From contig CATWQI010000001.1 of the NCBI GenBank assembly GCA_958352885.1, positions 310,001-374,000 of the forward strand: a stretch of DNA of 64,000 bases, in the 5' to 3' direction. The position numbers and the translations under genes were made by a program. The notes under the pieces were generated by a model. The model searched no databases. It was not told where the DNA came from and worked only from the letters and a program-made list of their open reading frames with translations. This stretch comes from an uncultured Duncaniella sp. (GTDB taxonomy: Bacteria; Bacteroidota; Bacteroidia; Bacteroidales; Muribaculaceae). Each line of letters starts with the position of its first letter. Position 1 is the stretch's first letter. Positions 56,636 to 64,000 of this stretch are shown piece after piece.

Positions 56636-56953
56636 TTAGTCAAGGTGGAACACTTCACGCAGAGGTATGGTGACAGGAGAATTGTCAGGATTGACCTCCA
56701 TAATATCAGCCATGTAATCCCACCAGCGGTGAGTGATTTCGTCAGCGGCCTCCGCATCCTGCGAATTGGCATCGCCTTCCACTTCCTGGTATCCGAAGAG
56801 TATGTTGGTGTCCTTATCCCAGTAGATTGAATAGTTCTTCACACCCGAGTCTGCTATCTGCTTTTTAAGTTCGGGCCACAATGCCGCATGACGCTTTTCG
56901 TACTCTTCCTCAAATCCTGGCTTGAGGAACATCTTAAATGCAAATCTTTTCAT
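56636..56953 (-). CDS. rhaM: L-rhamnose mutarotase
   Basis: A 105-residue enzyme that interconverts alpha- and beta-L-rhamnose. The family pattern MKRFAFKMFLKPG, YEKRHAALWPEL (His22 region), NYSIYWDKDTNILFGYQE and the closing TRP-rich HRWWDYMADIM is complete. Length equals E. coli RhaM (104). It is the first gene of the rhamnose operon; the promoter element lies about 100 bp upstream. The downstream spacer 56533-56635 contains near-duplicated CAACTGCC-type sequences of unknown role. Confidence 0.95.
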   Translation of the reverse strand: MKRFAFKMFLKPGFEEEYEKRHAALWPELKKQIADSGVKNYSIYWDKDTNILFGYQEVEGDANSQDAEAADEITHRWWDYMADIMEVNPDNSPVTIPLREVFHLD

Positions 56954-57034
56954 GATATTCTATCCTGTTAATATAATGGTATTAATATGGTGACAATTCG
57001 GGTAAAACGCAGCGTTGAAACGCACATGTCGAAA

Positions 57035-57062
57035 GACGATATCGTCCGACGATGCAAATTTA
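57035..57062 (-). promoter_or_regulatory. Rhamnose operon promoter with palindrome
   Basis: TAAATTTG on the minus strand at 57062-57055 is a -7 element. Just downstream the perfect 12-bp palindrome GACGATATCGTC (57035-57046) overlaps the predicted start of transcription and could be an operator. Confidence 0.5.
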
Positions 57063-57119
57063 TACAATCTTATTCAATTTCCGGCACATTCAGCCATAAT
57101 TTTTTTCATCCTGCACGAC

Positions 57120-57176
57120 ACAAAAAGAACCTGACGGTCCTCCGCACTTATTGTAGCGGAGCTTGACCGTCAGGTT
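57120..57176 (-). terminator. Terminator of the 57-62 kb susC-susD operon
   Basis: AACCTGACGGTC (57128-57139) pairs with GACCGTCAGGTT (57165-57176), with an inner CTCCGC/GCGGAG stem. TTCTTTTTG follows on the minus strand. Confidence 0.85.
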
Positions 57177-57224
57177 GTATCAAGCTATCTTAACTATTAT
57201 AACTGTGTTACAATAACCAGTCTA

Positions 57225-59354
57225 TTAATAGCCGGGGTTCTGCCAAGCTTCTTTCTCTGCGTCGGTAAGGTTGGTACCGTCGTCGTGCATCAGACCGTCA
57301 AGGAATGTCTGAGGTATGGGACGGAGGTTGTGCTTACCATCCTGGAAGAGAAGCACGTCGGGGTTAAGCTTCTTGGCACGGTTGGCAATGGTGTTTGTGC
57401 GTGAAAGGTGCTCCCAACGGTTGAACTCGCCCACGAGCTCACGAGTGTGCTCGTTGAGGATGAAGTTGATGGCACGGTCGAACTGGCTGCTTACACCAAG
57501 CTTGGCGAGGATAGCCTCGTCCTCGGCAGGAAGACGGTCCCATGTCCAGTCTGTCATCTCATTCTCGGTGCTTGCGTAAGTCACAGCGAGATCGGGGTTA
57601 GAGAGGTAGTAGGTGTTCATGTTGAGATTCCAGCCTTCGTTCGCTGCAACATAGGCGGTATTTCCGCTAACATATGATGAGTTAACCGCTGATGCGCAAC
57701 CGTCAACGAAGTAGCTGCGGTTCTCGCCCTGATGCCATGCGCCACGCTTACGAATCACGTCGATATCCTGCTTAGCACCTGCATAGTCGTTAAGGCGAAC
57801 CTTGATTTCAGCACGCACGAGGTAAGTTTCACCGAGGCGGGCGAGGACAAGGTCACGTGAACCGTTGTCACCTGCAAAGGCATTCAGCACACCGCAAGCA
57901 TGCTTGATGACACCTGCATACATGTTGCTGCCATGTGAGCCGAAGGCGTTATTTGAAAGCTGACCGAAATCGTTTGCCACATACTTGCCGTCCTTATAAA
58001 GAATCCAGGAGTTGAGGATGGGGAATGCACCGTGGAAGGTAGATGTGCCGTTACGCTGCTGGCGGCTGCCGGGAGTCCATTCAGGAAGACGGCCTGCCTC
58101 ATCCACGAAGTTGGCTTCTGTCTGGTAACGGATAGCACCGAACTCAAACTTGTCGTAAGTATGGTCATCCTTCTTGTTGAAGATGAATACTACTGAGGGA
58201 TCGCCGATATGCACATCACCGGTATGTTCGGCAGTGCCACCTTCTACAGCTGTACCATAGACAGTGCAGAATGTCTTCCAGAGACGGGCGTCGTTCACGT
58301 TGTCAAACGCAGAGTAAGTATACTCGGTAGGACGGAAACGCTGGAAGTCCTTGCCGCCGGTAAGGCAACCGCGCATACCGCCGAGTGTGGAAGCTGCGAA
58401 GTTGGAGAACTGCGGGTTGAAGAGAGCGCCGGTGTTACGGAGTGAAGTACGACCGAAGAAATTGTCGTCGTGACCTGCGGCCATAAGCACCTCGTCGCTT
58501 GATTCAAGCGCACAGTTCACACCGGTCCAGTTGCTGTAAAGGTCAATCACGTCGCTCTCGAGAGTGCGGGCGCTGATTGCATAATTGGCAGCCTGAAGTG
58601 CCTCCTCGAGGTAAGACTGTTTTAATGCGCTGTTCCAGCTGTCGTTACGCTCGGAAGCGGCAAACAGGAGGGCCTTGGCGAGGAAGTGGGCGGCAGTTGC
58701 CTTCGTCCAGCTCACACCCTTGCCGTAATTGAAGGTTTCGCCATCAAAGAGATTGTAGGCTGTACGAAGGTCGCTTATTGCCTGCTCCCAGCATTCCTGG
58801 GGAGTGGTCAACGCAAAGTTACGGACGATACCTGCGGCGGGCTCTGTCTGGAGCACGCAGTGACCGTACTGGGAAGTCAGAATGTAATAGTTGTAGCCAC
58901 GCAGGAAGTAAGCCTGTGCGAGGCAAGAGTTACGGGTGGTCTCATCCGATACTTTGTCGGCAGAAGCGATAATCTTGTTGGCGGATGCGATACCGTAGTA
59001 AAGCTCGTCCCAGATATACGCGTTAGTACCGGTGTTACCGTTCACAGTGGTGAACGAAGGAGCGAGACGGGCATCGTAGGTAAGCCACATTTCATTTGAG
59101 GCGTCTGTACCGATACCGAACTCGTCGGTACCAAGCATTGACTGCACGTCACCCTGACCTTCATAGCCACCCCACCAGCGGATATGTCCGTATAGAGAGG
59201 TTGTGAGGTCAATCAGACCCTGCTCTGTCTCGAAATATGCAGTTGAGTAACTGGTTGTCAGCTCCTCGTCCAGGAAGTCACCAGAGCAAGAGGTGAATCC
59301 GGCGCCGGTCATGGACGCGATGAGGCTTGCTGCAATATATTTGTTGAATTTCAT
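57225..59354 (-). CDS. Large SusD-like lipoprotein
   Basis: A 709-residue SusD, longer than usual (500-600). Signal ending FTSC, then SGDFLDEELTTSYSTAYFETEQGLIDL. The helical signature CLAQAYFLRGYNYYILTSQYG lies near 147. The closing LNEHTRELVGEFNRWEHLSRT is typical of the C-terminus. The extra length lies in mid-protein loops that may shape ligand specificity. It starts 32 bp after its susC partner. Given the rhamnogalacturonan operon next door, a pectin fragment is a reasonable but unproven ligand. Confidence 0.92.
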   Translation of the reverse strand: MKFNKYIAASLIASMTGAGFTSCSGDFLDEELTTSYSTAYFETEQGLIDLTTSLYGHIRWWGGYEGQGDVQSMLGTDEFGIGTDASNEMWLTYDARLAPSFTTVNGNTGTNAYIWDELYYGIASANKIIASADKVSDETTRNSCLAQAYFLRGYNYYILTSQYGHCVLQTEPAAGIVRNFALTTPQECWEQAISDLRTAYNLFDGETFNYGKGVSWTKATAAHFLAKALLFAASERNDSWNSALKQSYLEEALQAANYAISARTLESDVIDLYSNWTGVNCALESSDEVLMAAGHDDNFFGRTSLRNTGALFNPQFSNFAASTLGGMRGCLTGGKDFQRFRPTEYTYSAFDNVNDARLWKTFCTVYGTAVEGGTAEHTGDVHIGDPSVVFIFNKKDDHTYDKFEFGAIRYQTEANFVDEAGRLPEWTPGSRQQRNGTSTFHGAFPILNSWILYKDGKYVANDFGQLSNNAFGSHGSNMYAGVIKHACGVLNAFAGDNGSRDLVLARLGETYLVRAEIKVRLNDYAGAKQDIDVIRKRGAWHQGENRSYFVDGCASAVNSSYVSGNTAYVAANEGWNLNMNTYYLSNPDLAVTYASTENEMTDWTWDRLPAEDEAILAKLGVSSQFDRAINFILNEHTRELVGEFNRWEHLSRTNTIANRAKKLNPDVLLFQDGKHNLRPIPQTFLDGLMHDDGTNLTDAEKEAWQNPGY

Positions 59355-59386
59355 TTCTGTATTGTTTTAATATTTAAGGTGTCAAA

Positions 59387-62300
59387 TTAGAATCCGACTT
59401 CGAGACCGATTACCCAGCTGCGGTTGTAGTAAGAGTTGCCGGTGTCAAGGTCAAAGCCTGTAACTGACTGGTGGAAGTCAAACGGGTTGATTACCTGTGC
59501 GTAAACCTTGAGGTTCTGGATAGTAGCCTTCTGGATAAGGGCACGAGGGAAGTTGTAGCCGAGTGAGATGTTACGCATGCGGATGAAACTTGCGTTCCTG
59601 TAACCGTTCTGGAGTGCGAATGCGTCTGCTGTGCCTGACTGTACAGAGGTCAGGATAGGCTTCTGGAATTCTGCGCCGGTGTTGTCGGGAGTCCAGTAGT
59701 CAACTGCGTCACCGAGGTTGCCGTAACCATAGAGATACTGGGGCTGTGACACCATGTAATTGAAACGGCCGTATATCTGGCAGCTGAGCTCGATGCCCTT
59801 GTAAGTGAATGTGTTGGTCCAGCCTGCGGTGGTAGAGGGGCGGGTCTTGCCGAGTATCACGCGGTCGTCACCATCCATCTTGTAGTCACCGTTCTGGTCA
59901 ACGGGCTTAACCATACCGGGTGAGAAGTTGTAGCCGTTCTCATTCCATTTAGCCATTTCTGCAAGATCCTCAGGAGTGTTCTGCCAGAGACCGTCAGTCT
60001 TGTAGTCATAGAACACGCCAAGCGACTCGCCGATGAACCATGCGTTTGCCAAGTCGTCGTTCTTACCGTAAGCGAGCTCGTCAATCTTATCCTTCTGCCA
60101 GCCCAGGTTGAACGAAGTTGTCCAGTTGAAGTCGCGGGTTTCCACGGGGATAGCGTTGATGGTAAGTTCGACACCCTTGTTAGAGGTCTTGCCCACATTG
60201 GCGGTAGTGGTTGCGTAACCGGTCACGGTGGGTACATTCATTGAAAGGAGGAGGTCCTTAGTCTTTGAAGTATAGAATTCCAAGCTACCGTTGATGCGGT
60301 TGTTGAGGAAGCCGTAGTCGATACCGAAGTTCCACTGTGTGGTCTTCTCCCAGCCCACCTTGGTGTTTGCCATGATGAGGTTGTCCTTGAAGTAGCCGGG
60401 TTCGTTAAGAGCATAGCCCTGGTCAACAACGCCACCGCCTACGGGAACATACATTGACTGGATAGGACCGAGAGTTGAGTAGGGGCTGATAGCGGAGTTA
60501 CCTGTTGTACCTACGCCGGCACGGATTTTAAGGTTGGTGAGCCACTGAACGTCGCGGAGGAATGATTCCTGCTGGATACGCCAGCCGAGTGACATAGAGG
60601 GGAAGAACGCCCACTTGCAGCCTTCAGAGAGCTGTGAAGCGCCGTCCCAGCGTGCTGATGCGGTCAAGAGGTAGCGGTCAGCGAAACCGTAGTTCACACG
60701 GATCATGTATGATTCGAGCTGACGCTCTACGAGACCTGTGCTCATGCTTGCGCTGTTGTTGGTATCGGTAATAAGGGGTGTACCCATTGCGTTCCAGCGG
60801 TACATATCCTGAGGCATGTTGTTGATGCTCATTGAAGCAGTCTCATAGTTCCACTTTGAAGCAGTCTGGAGGAGGGTTACGCCTACGTTGTGTACCTTGT
60901 TGAAGGTGTTGTTGTAGGTAATCATGTTGTCGAGAGTCCATGAGAAGTCACGACGCTGCTGCCAGCGGGCCTGGTTGTTGGCGCCGTTCATCCACTTGTA
61001 AGCTGACTGGGTGTCGATATAGTCACCCTGGCGCCAGTTACGGTAGTCGGGACCGAAAGCAATCTTGTACTCGAGACCCTTGAGGGGAGCCCAGATTTCA
61101 CCGAGGTGGAGCTGAGCCGAGAATGAACCGAGGATACGGTAAGTCTCACGCTGTGAGATGTTGTGGTCCCACTCGTTGATAGCGCTGTAGCACTGGCTGT
61201 CACCACCCGGGTAGCGGATACGCTCGCCGTTTTCGTCATAGGGAAGAGCCCAGCGGTAAGCCTTCTTGTAGAGAAGATAGATACCGGCTGCAGCACCTGT
61301 GCTTGACGGAGCGAATGAGCTTGACATACCGTAGTCCTGATATTCACGTGAAGCGTTCATTGACATGTTGATGCTCAACCATTTCACGGGAGTGATATTG
61401 ATACCGAGACGGGCGGTGTAGCGGTTGTACTCCTGACCCTGCTGGGTACCTTCGTTGTTGAGGTAACCGAATGAGCCGAATGCGTTCATCTTGTCGGTAC
61501 CGCCTGATGCGCTTACAGTGTGCTCGTTGATAACACCTGTGCGGAGAGCCTGGCCTGTCCAGTCGTAGTCAATCACATCGTTGGGGTTCCATGAACCTGA
61601 TGCCCAGCCGTTCATCACGTTGTTATAAGCCGTGGGGTCGTCGATGATACCGAAGAGAAGAGCGTCGCTCTCGCGGGTCGGGTTGCGGGGATCGGCATAC
61701 TTGGTGGGATCAGCATTGTAAGCTGCCCAACGGCGGTAGTCGATGTACTGCGCTGCGCTCATTGAGGGGCTCTTGTCCACGAGGTTCTGCCAGGTTACTG
61801 AGCCTGAGTAGTTGAGTGAGAACTGGCCTGACTTACCCTGCTTGGTGGTCACGATTACGACACCGTTGGCACCGCGTGAACCGTAGATAGCGGTTGCTGA
61901 CGCGTCCTTGAGGATGTCGATTGACTCGATGTCGCGGGGGTTGAGGGTCTCGATGCCTGAACCTGACATCAAGGGCACACCGTCAACAACGTAGAGAGGG
62001 TCGTTTGAAGCTGTGAGTGAGCGCTCGCCACGGATGCGGATTGTACCTACGGTACCGGGACGGTCACTTGTGGTGATGTCCACACCTGCTGCCTTGCCCT
62101 GGAGAGCCTCGAAGGCATTGTTGACAGGACGGCTCTGGAGCTCTTCAGCACCTACGTGGCTGAGTGCGCCGGTCACGTCGCTCTTCTTCTGGACACCGTA
62201 ACCTACCACGACTACTTCGTCGAGCATAGCGGCATCTTCCTGAAGCACTACGTCAATGCGGGTCTGATTGCCCACTTTAATATCCTGGGGTATGCAACCC

Positions 62301-62566
62301 ACATAACGGAATTCGAGGACAGCGTTGTCTGACACATTCTTGAGGGTATAGTTACCGTCAAGGTCGGTAGCTGCACCGAAGGATGTGCCCTTGATTAAGA
62401 CGCTGCACCCAACAACAGGTTCGCCATCCTTGTCGGTGACAGTACCTGATACGGTTTTGCCCTGCGCAAACACTGAGATAGACAGCACTGCGAATAAGGC
62501 AACCAGGAAGCCACGCCGCGCGGCGGTGAGAAGCTTCGCACAGTTACTTGTTGAACTGCTTTTCAT
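59387..62566 (-). CDS. SusC-like TonB-dependent transporter, member 1 of a divergent pair
   Basis: A 1059-residue transporter. Signal peptide (cleavage near VFAQ), CarboxypepD-reg-like domain (about 36-110), contact motif DEVVVVGYGVQKKSDVTGA near 118, plug with DILKDASATAIYGSRGANG near 216 and a barrel ending in Phe. The first 246 residues differ at only about a dozen positions from the divergent gene at 63262, and the first 143 bp of leader plus coding sequence are identical. No strong promoter points at it in the present orientation, so it is predicted OFF unless the 62645-63175 segment inverts. Confidence 0.93.
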   Translation of the reverse strand: MKSSSTSNCAKLLTAARRGFLVALFAVLSISVFAQGKTVSGTVTDKDGEPVVGCSVLIKGTSFGAATDLDGNYTLKNVSDNAVLEFRYVGCIPQDIKVGNQTRIDVVLQEDAAMLDEVVVVGYGVQKKSDVTGALSHVGAEELQSRPVNNAFEALQGKAAGVDITTSDRPGTVGTIRIRGERSLTASNDPLYVVDGVPLMSGSGIETLNPRDIESIDILKDASATAIYGSRGANGVVIVTTKQGKSGQFSLNYSGSVTWQNLVDKSPSMSAAQYIDYRRWAAYNADPTKYADPRNPTRESDALLFGIIDDPTAYNNVMNGWASGSWNPNDVIDYDWTGQALRTGVINEHTVSASGGTDKMNAFGSFGYLNNEGTQQGQEYNRYTARLGINITPVKWLSINMSMNASREYQDYGMSSSFAPSSTGAAAGIYLLYKKAYRWALPYDENGERIRYPGGDSQCYSAINEWDHNISQRETYRILGSFSAQLHLGEIWAPLKGLEYKIAFGPDYRNWRQGDYIDTQSAYKWMNGANNQARWQQRRDFSWTLDNMITYNNTFNKVHNVGVTLLQTASKWNYETASMSINNMPQDMYRWNAMGTPLITDTNNSASMSTGLVERQLESYMIRVNYGFADRYLLTASARWDGASQLSEGCKWAFFPSMSLGWRIQQESFLRDVQWLTNLKIRAGVGTTGNSAISPYSTLGPIQSMYVPVGGGVVDQGYALNEPGYFKDNLIMANTKVGWEKTTQWNFGIDYGFLNNRINGSLEFYTSKTKDLLLSMNVPTVTGYATTTANVGKTSNKGVELTINAIPVETRDFNWTTSFNLGWQKDKIDELAYGKNDDLANAWFIGESLGVFYDYKTDGLWQNTPEDLAEMAKWNENGYNFSPGMVKPVDQNGDYKMDGDDRVILGKTRPSTTAGWTNTFTYKGIELSCQIYGRFNYMVSQPQYLYGYGNLGDAVDYWTPDNTGAEFQKPILTSVQSGTADAFALQNGYRNASFIRMRNISLGYNFPRALIQKATIQNLKVYAQVINPFDFHQSVTGFDLDTGNSYYNRSWVIGLEVGF

Positions 62567-62605
62567 CTTGTAATTTGATTTAATGGTTATTAATTAAGGT
62601 GAATA
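62463..62605 (-). repeat. Perfect 143-bp inverted repeat, left arm
   Basis: It runs from 39 bp before the susC start (from TATTCACC in the leader) into the signal-peptide coding region. It is identical to 63223-63365 in the opposite orientation; lower but high similarity continues outward on both sides. Confidence 0.9.
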
Positions 62606-62644
62606 AAATTCGTCACACTCGATACGGTATTGATTGAAGGTTCA

Positions 62645-62670
62645 CTTCCTATAAATGCTATTATCCGTAA
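62645..62670 (+). repeat. Recombinase-type site B1
   Basis: Arm CTTCCTATAA (62645-62654), core ATGCTA (62655-62660), arm TTATCCGTAA (62661-62670). It lies 79 bp upstream of the minus-strand susC. Confidence 0.65.
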
Positions 62671-62894
62671 CCTTAACTACTTTCCCATCTCGATTACCCG
62701 TGCGGGTTATGGGTAATTTTGGCTTGTCGCTTATCCTTGCATAGGCGGCTTCTCGCCGGCGGTCACTTCATGACGTCAAAGTATATGAAAAAAAGTGGTC
62801 GCCGTGCCGACTCCCTTTCTTGAATTTATGGAGCGACACGGCGACGGAAATAAGAATTTGGATTTGTTTTTTGGTGGTATTGATTGAAGGTGTT

Positions 62895-62920
62895 TTTCTT
62901 ATATATGCTATTATAGGTTG
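62895..62920 (+). repeat. Recombinase-type site B2
   Basis: Arm TTTCTTATAT (62895-62904), core ATGCTA (62905-62910), arm TTATAGGTTG (62911-62920). Same orientation and core as B1, exactly 250 bp away. Both are preceded by an identical GGTATTGATTGAAGG (62626-62640 and 62876-62890). Confidence 0.55.
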
Positions 62921-63051
62921 TTGGCATGTCCGATGGATTGTTATGGGTAGTTTTTGCCCTACTCTTATTGTATTTTACCATCTGTTTGTTGCTTTTTGCT
63001 ATACAGTTACGCCGTTAACATTTTGTATTAACATTTTTTTAGATAATTTAC

Positions 63052-63082
63052 TTTAACGTATTACATAATTGCACTACATTTG
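63052..63082 (+). promoter_or_regulatory. Promoter inside the invertible segment, aimed at the plus-strand susC
   Basis: TTTA (63052-63055), 19 bp, then TACATTTG (63075-63082). The -7 element ends 67 bp before site B3, the same distance as in the 15.5-kb locus. Confidence 0.6.
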
Positions 63083-63149
63083 CAGCTGAATTGACTTGTT
63101 AGGAGTAAATTTTAATGCATTTTATCTAAAAATAGTTGCATAAATTAAG

Positions 63150-63175
63150 CTTCCTATAATAGCATTTATAGGAAG
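63150..63175 (-). repeat. Recombinase-type site B3, perfect palindromic arms
   Basis: Arm CTTCCTATAA (63150-63159), core TAGCAT (63160-63165), arm TTATAGGAAG (63166-63175). The arms are a perfect 10-bp inverted repeat. The core read on the minus strand is ATGCTA, so B3 is inverted relative to B1 and B2. It lies 87 bp upstream of the plus-strand susC. Confidence 0.7.
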
Positions 63176-63222
63176 GAACCATGAAAGCGATTCACCATGT
63201 TTTGATACCATCCGATAAATCA

Positions 63223-63365
63223 TATTCACCTTAATTAATAACCATTAAATCAAATTACAAGATGAAAAGCAGTTCAACAAGTAACTGTGCGAAGCTTCTC
63301 ACCGCCGCGCGGCGTGGCTTCCTGGTTGCCTTATTCGCAGTGCTGTCTATCTCAGTGTTTGCGCA
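63223..63365 (+). repeat. Perfect 143-bp inverted repeat, right arm
   Basis: Counterpart of 62463-62605. The identity begins sharply at 63223 (the preceding bases differ) and first breaks at 63366. The arms are separated by 617 bp that contain the recombinase-type sites. Confidence 0.9.
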
Positions 63366-64000
63366 AGGCAAAACCGTTTCAGGTACCGTCACCGACAAGG
63401 ACGGCGAGCCGTTGGTTGGCGTTAGCGTCTTAATCAAGGGCACCTCCTTCGGCGCTGCTACCGACCTTGACGGTAACTATACCCTTAAGAATGTGTCAGA
63501 CAACGCTGTCCTCGAGTTCCGCTATGTGGGTTGCATACCACAGGACATCAAGGTCGGCAATCAGACCCGCATTGACGTGATGCTGCAGGACGACTCAGCC
63601 ATGCTCGACGAAGTAGTCGTGGTTGGTTACGGCGTCCAGAAAAAGAGCGACGTGACCGGCGCACTCAGCCATATCGGCGCTGACGAGCTCCAGAGCCGCC
63701 CCGTAAGCAATGCCTTCGAGGCACTTCAGGGCAAGGCTGCAGGTGTGGACATCACCACAAGCGAGCGCCCCGGTACCGTGGGTGAAATCCGCATCCGTGG
63801 CGAGCGTTCGCTCACAGCTTCCAACGCACCTCTCTACGTGGTTGACGGTGTGCCCTTGATGTCAGGTTCAGGCATCGAGACCCTCAACCCCCGCGACATC
63901 GAGTCAATCGACATCCTCAAGGACGCGTCAGCAACCGCTATCTACGGTTCACGCGGTGCCAACGGTGTCGTAATCGTGACCACCAAGCAGGGTAAGGCAG
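63262..64000 (+). CDS. SusC-like TonB-dependent transporter, member 2 of a divergent pair (3' cut by window end)
   Basis: The frame is open from the ATG at 63262 to the last base, 246 codons. It encodes the same signal peptide, CarboxypepD-reg-like domain, DEVVVVGYGVQKKSDVTGA motif and start of the plug (DILKDASATAIYGSRGANG) as the gene at 62566. About a dozen substitutions separate the two over this length, for example EPLVGVSV versus EPVVGCSV and SERPGTVGE versus SDRPGTVGT. The barrel and any SusD partner lie outside the window. A good promoter points at it in the sequenced orientation, so it is predicted ON. Confidence 0.9.
   Translation, partial: MKSSSTSNCAKLLTAARRGFLVALFAVLSISVFAQGKTVSGTVTDKDGEPLVGVSVLIKGTSFGAATDLDGNYTLKNVSDNAVLEFRYVGCIPQDIKVGNQTRIDVMLQDDSAMLDEVVVVGYGVQKKSDVTGALSHIGADELQSRPVSNAFEALQGKAAGVDITTSERPGTVGEIRIRGERSLTASNAPLYVVDGVPLMSGSGIETLNPRDIESIDILKDASATAIYGSRGANGVVIVTTKQGKA

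Larger units (their letters stand above)
62645..63175. promoter_or_regulatory. Candidate invertible promoter between divergent susC genes
   Basis: The 695-bp gap between the two susC starts contains three sites with identical cores, B1 and B2 facing B3. The promoter element at 63075-63082 lies inside and points to the plus-strand susC. Inversion between B1 and B3 (531 bp) would aim it at the minus-strand susC with the same leader geometry. Inversion between B2 and B3 (281 bp, close to the 270 bp of the 15.5-kb locus) is also possible. No convincing coding frame lies in this region. Confidence 0.6.

Noticed and set aside
62626..62890. Repeats as a CRISPR array
   Set aside because: Only two 15-bp copies 250 bp apart, with no regular spacers and no cas genes.
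1..64000. tRNA, rRNA, insertion sequences or phage genes
   Set aside because: No cloverleaf-like intergenic sequence, rRNA segment, transposase or phage protein was recognised in the window.

Overview
The window is chromosomal DNA from a gut-type member of the Bacteroidales, most likely Muribaculaceae/Bacteroidaceae-like (genus not resolvable from sequence alone). The evidence is four SusC-type TonB-dependent transporters (one cut by the window end), three SusD partners, a hybrid two-component regulator, many lipoproteins with short Cys lipoboxes, promoters of the Bacteroidetes TAnnTTTG type and almost no Shine-Dalgarno sequences.

Layout. 1-1256: 3' part of a secreted D-x-D-x-N-D repeat protein. 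1564-6517: S9 peptidase lipoprotein, prs and an AspT/YidE-type transporter. 6932-15371: a minus-strand operon of susC, susD, an Mx1-type zinc peptidase lipoprotein, a DUF4302 lipoprotein and a BACON lipoprotein. 15969-18225: ilvE, an HD-domain hydrolase and a DUF5106 lipoprotein. 18327-42198: a compact xyloglucan-type utilisation locus. Its minus arm is susC, susD, two surface glycan-binding lipoproteins and a GH5 endoglucanase. Its plus arm is the HTCS regulator, then GH31 alpha-xylosidase, GH2 beta-galactosidase and GH3 beta-glucosidase. 42416-49638: two small unknown genes, an MscS-type channel, an unusual stand-alone adenylation-domain protein and valS. 49788-56953: an L-rhamnose / rhamnogalacturonan operon (rhaM, PL11 lyase, rhaA, rhaT, rhaD, GH105). 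57225-62566: another susC/susD pair. 63262-64000: the beginning of a divergent, nearly identical susC.

The most interesting signal is non-coding. Upstream of two of the susC loci, but not of the HTCS-controlled one, lie 26-bp sites with 10-bp arms around a 6-bp core (CTTCCTATAA, core, TTATnGGAAG). This is the architecture of tyrosine-recombinase (Xer-like) crossover sites. The 15.5-kb locus has an inverted pair with core GTGTAA. The 62.6-63.2-kb locus has two sites in one orientation and one in the other, all with core ATGCTA. Each pair brackets about 270-530 bp that carries a TAnnTTTG promoter element, and in both loci that element ends exactly 67 bp from the gene-proximal site. I read these as two invertible promoters recognised by one recombinase family but insulated from each other by their different cores. 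In the second locus the switch would choose between two divergent susC genes. Those genes also share a perfect 143-bp inverted repeat and about 95% identical N-termini, which could allow a second, homologous-recombination layer that swaps the transporter barrels. No recombinase gene is present in the window.
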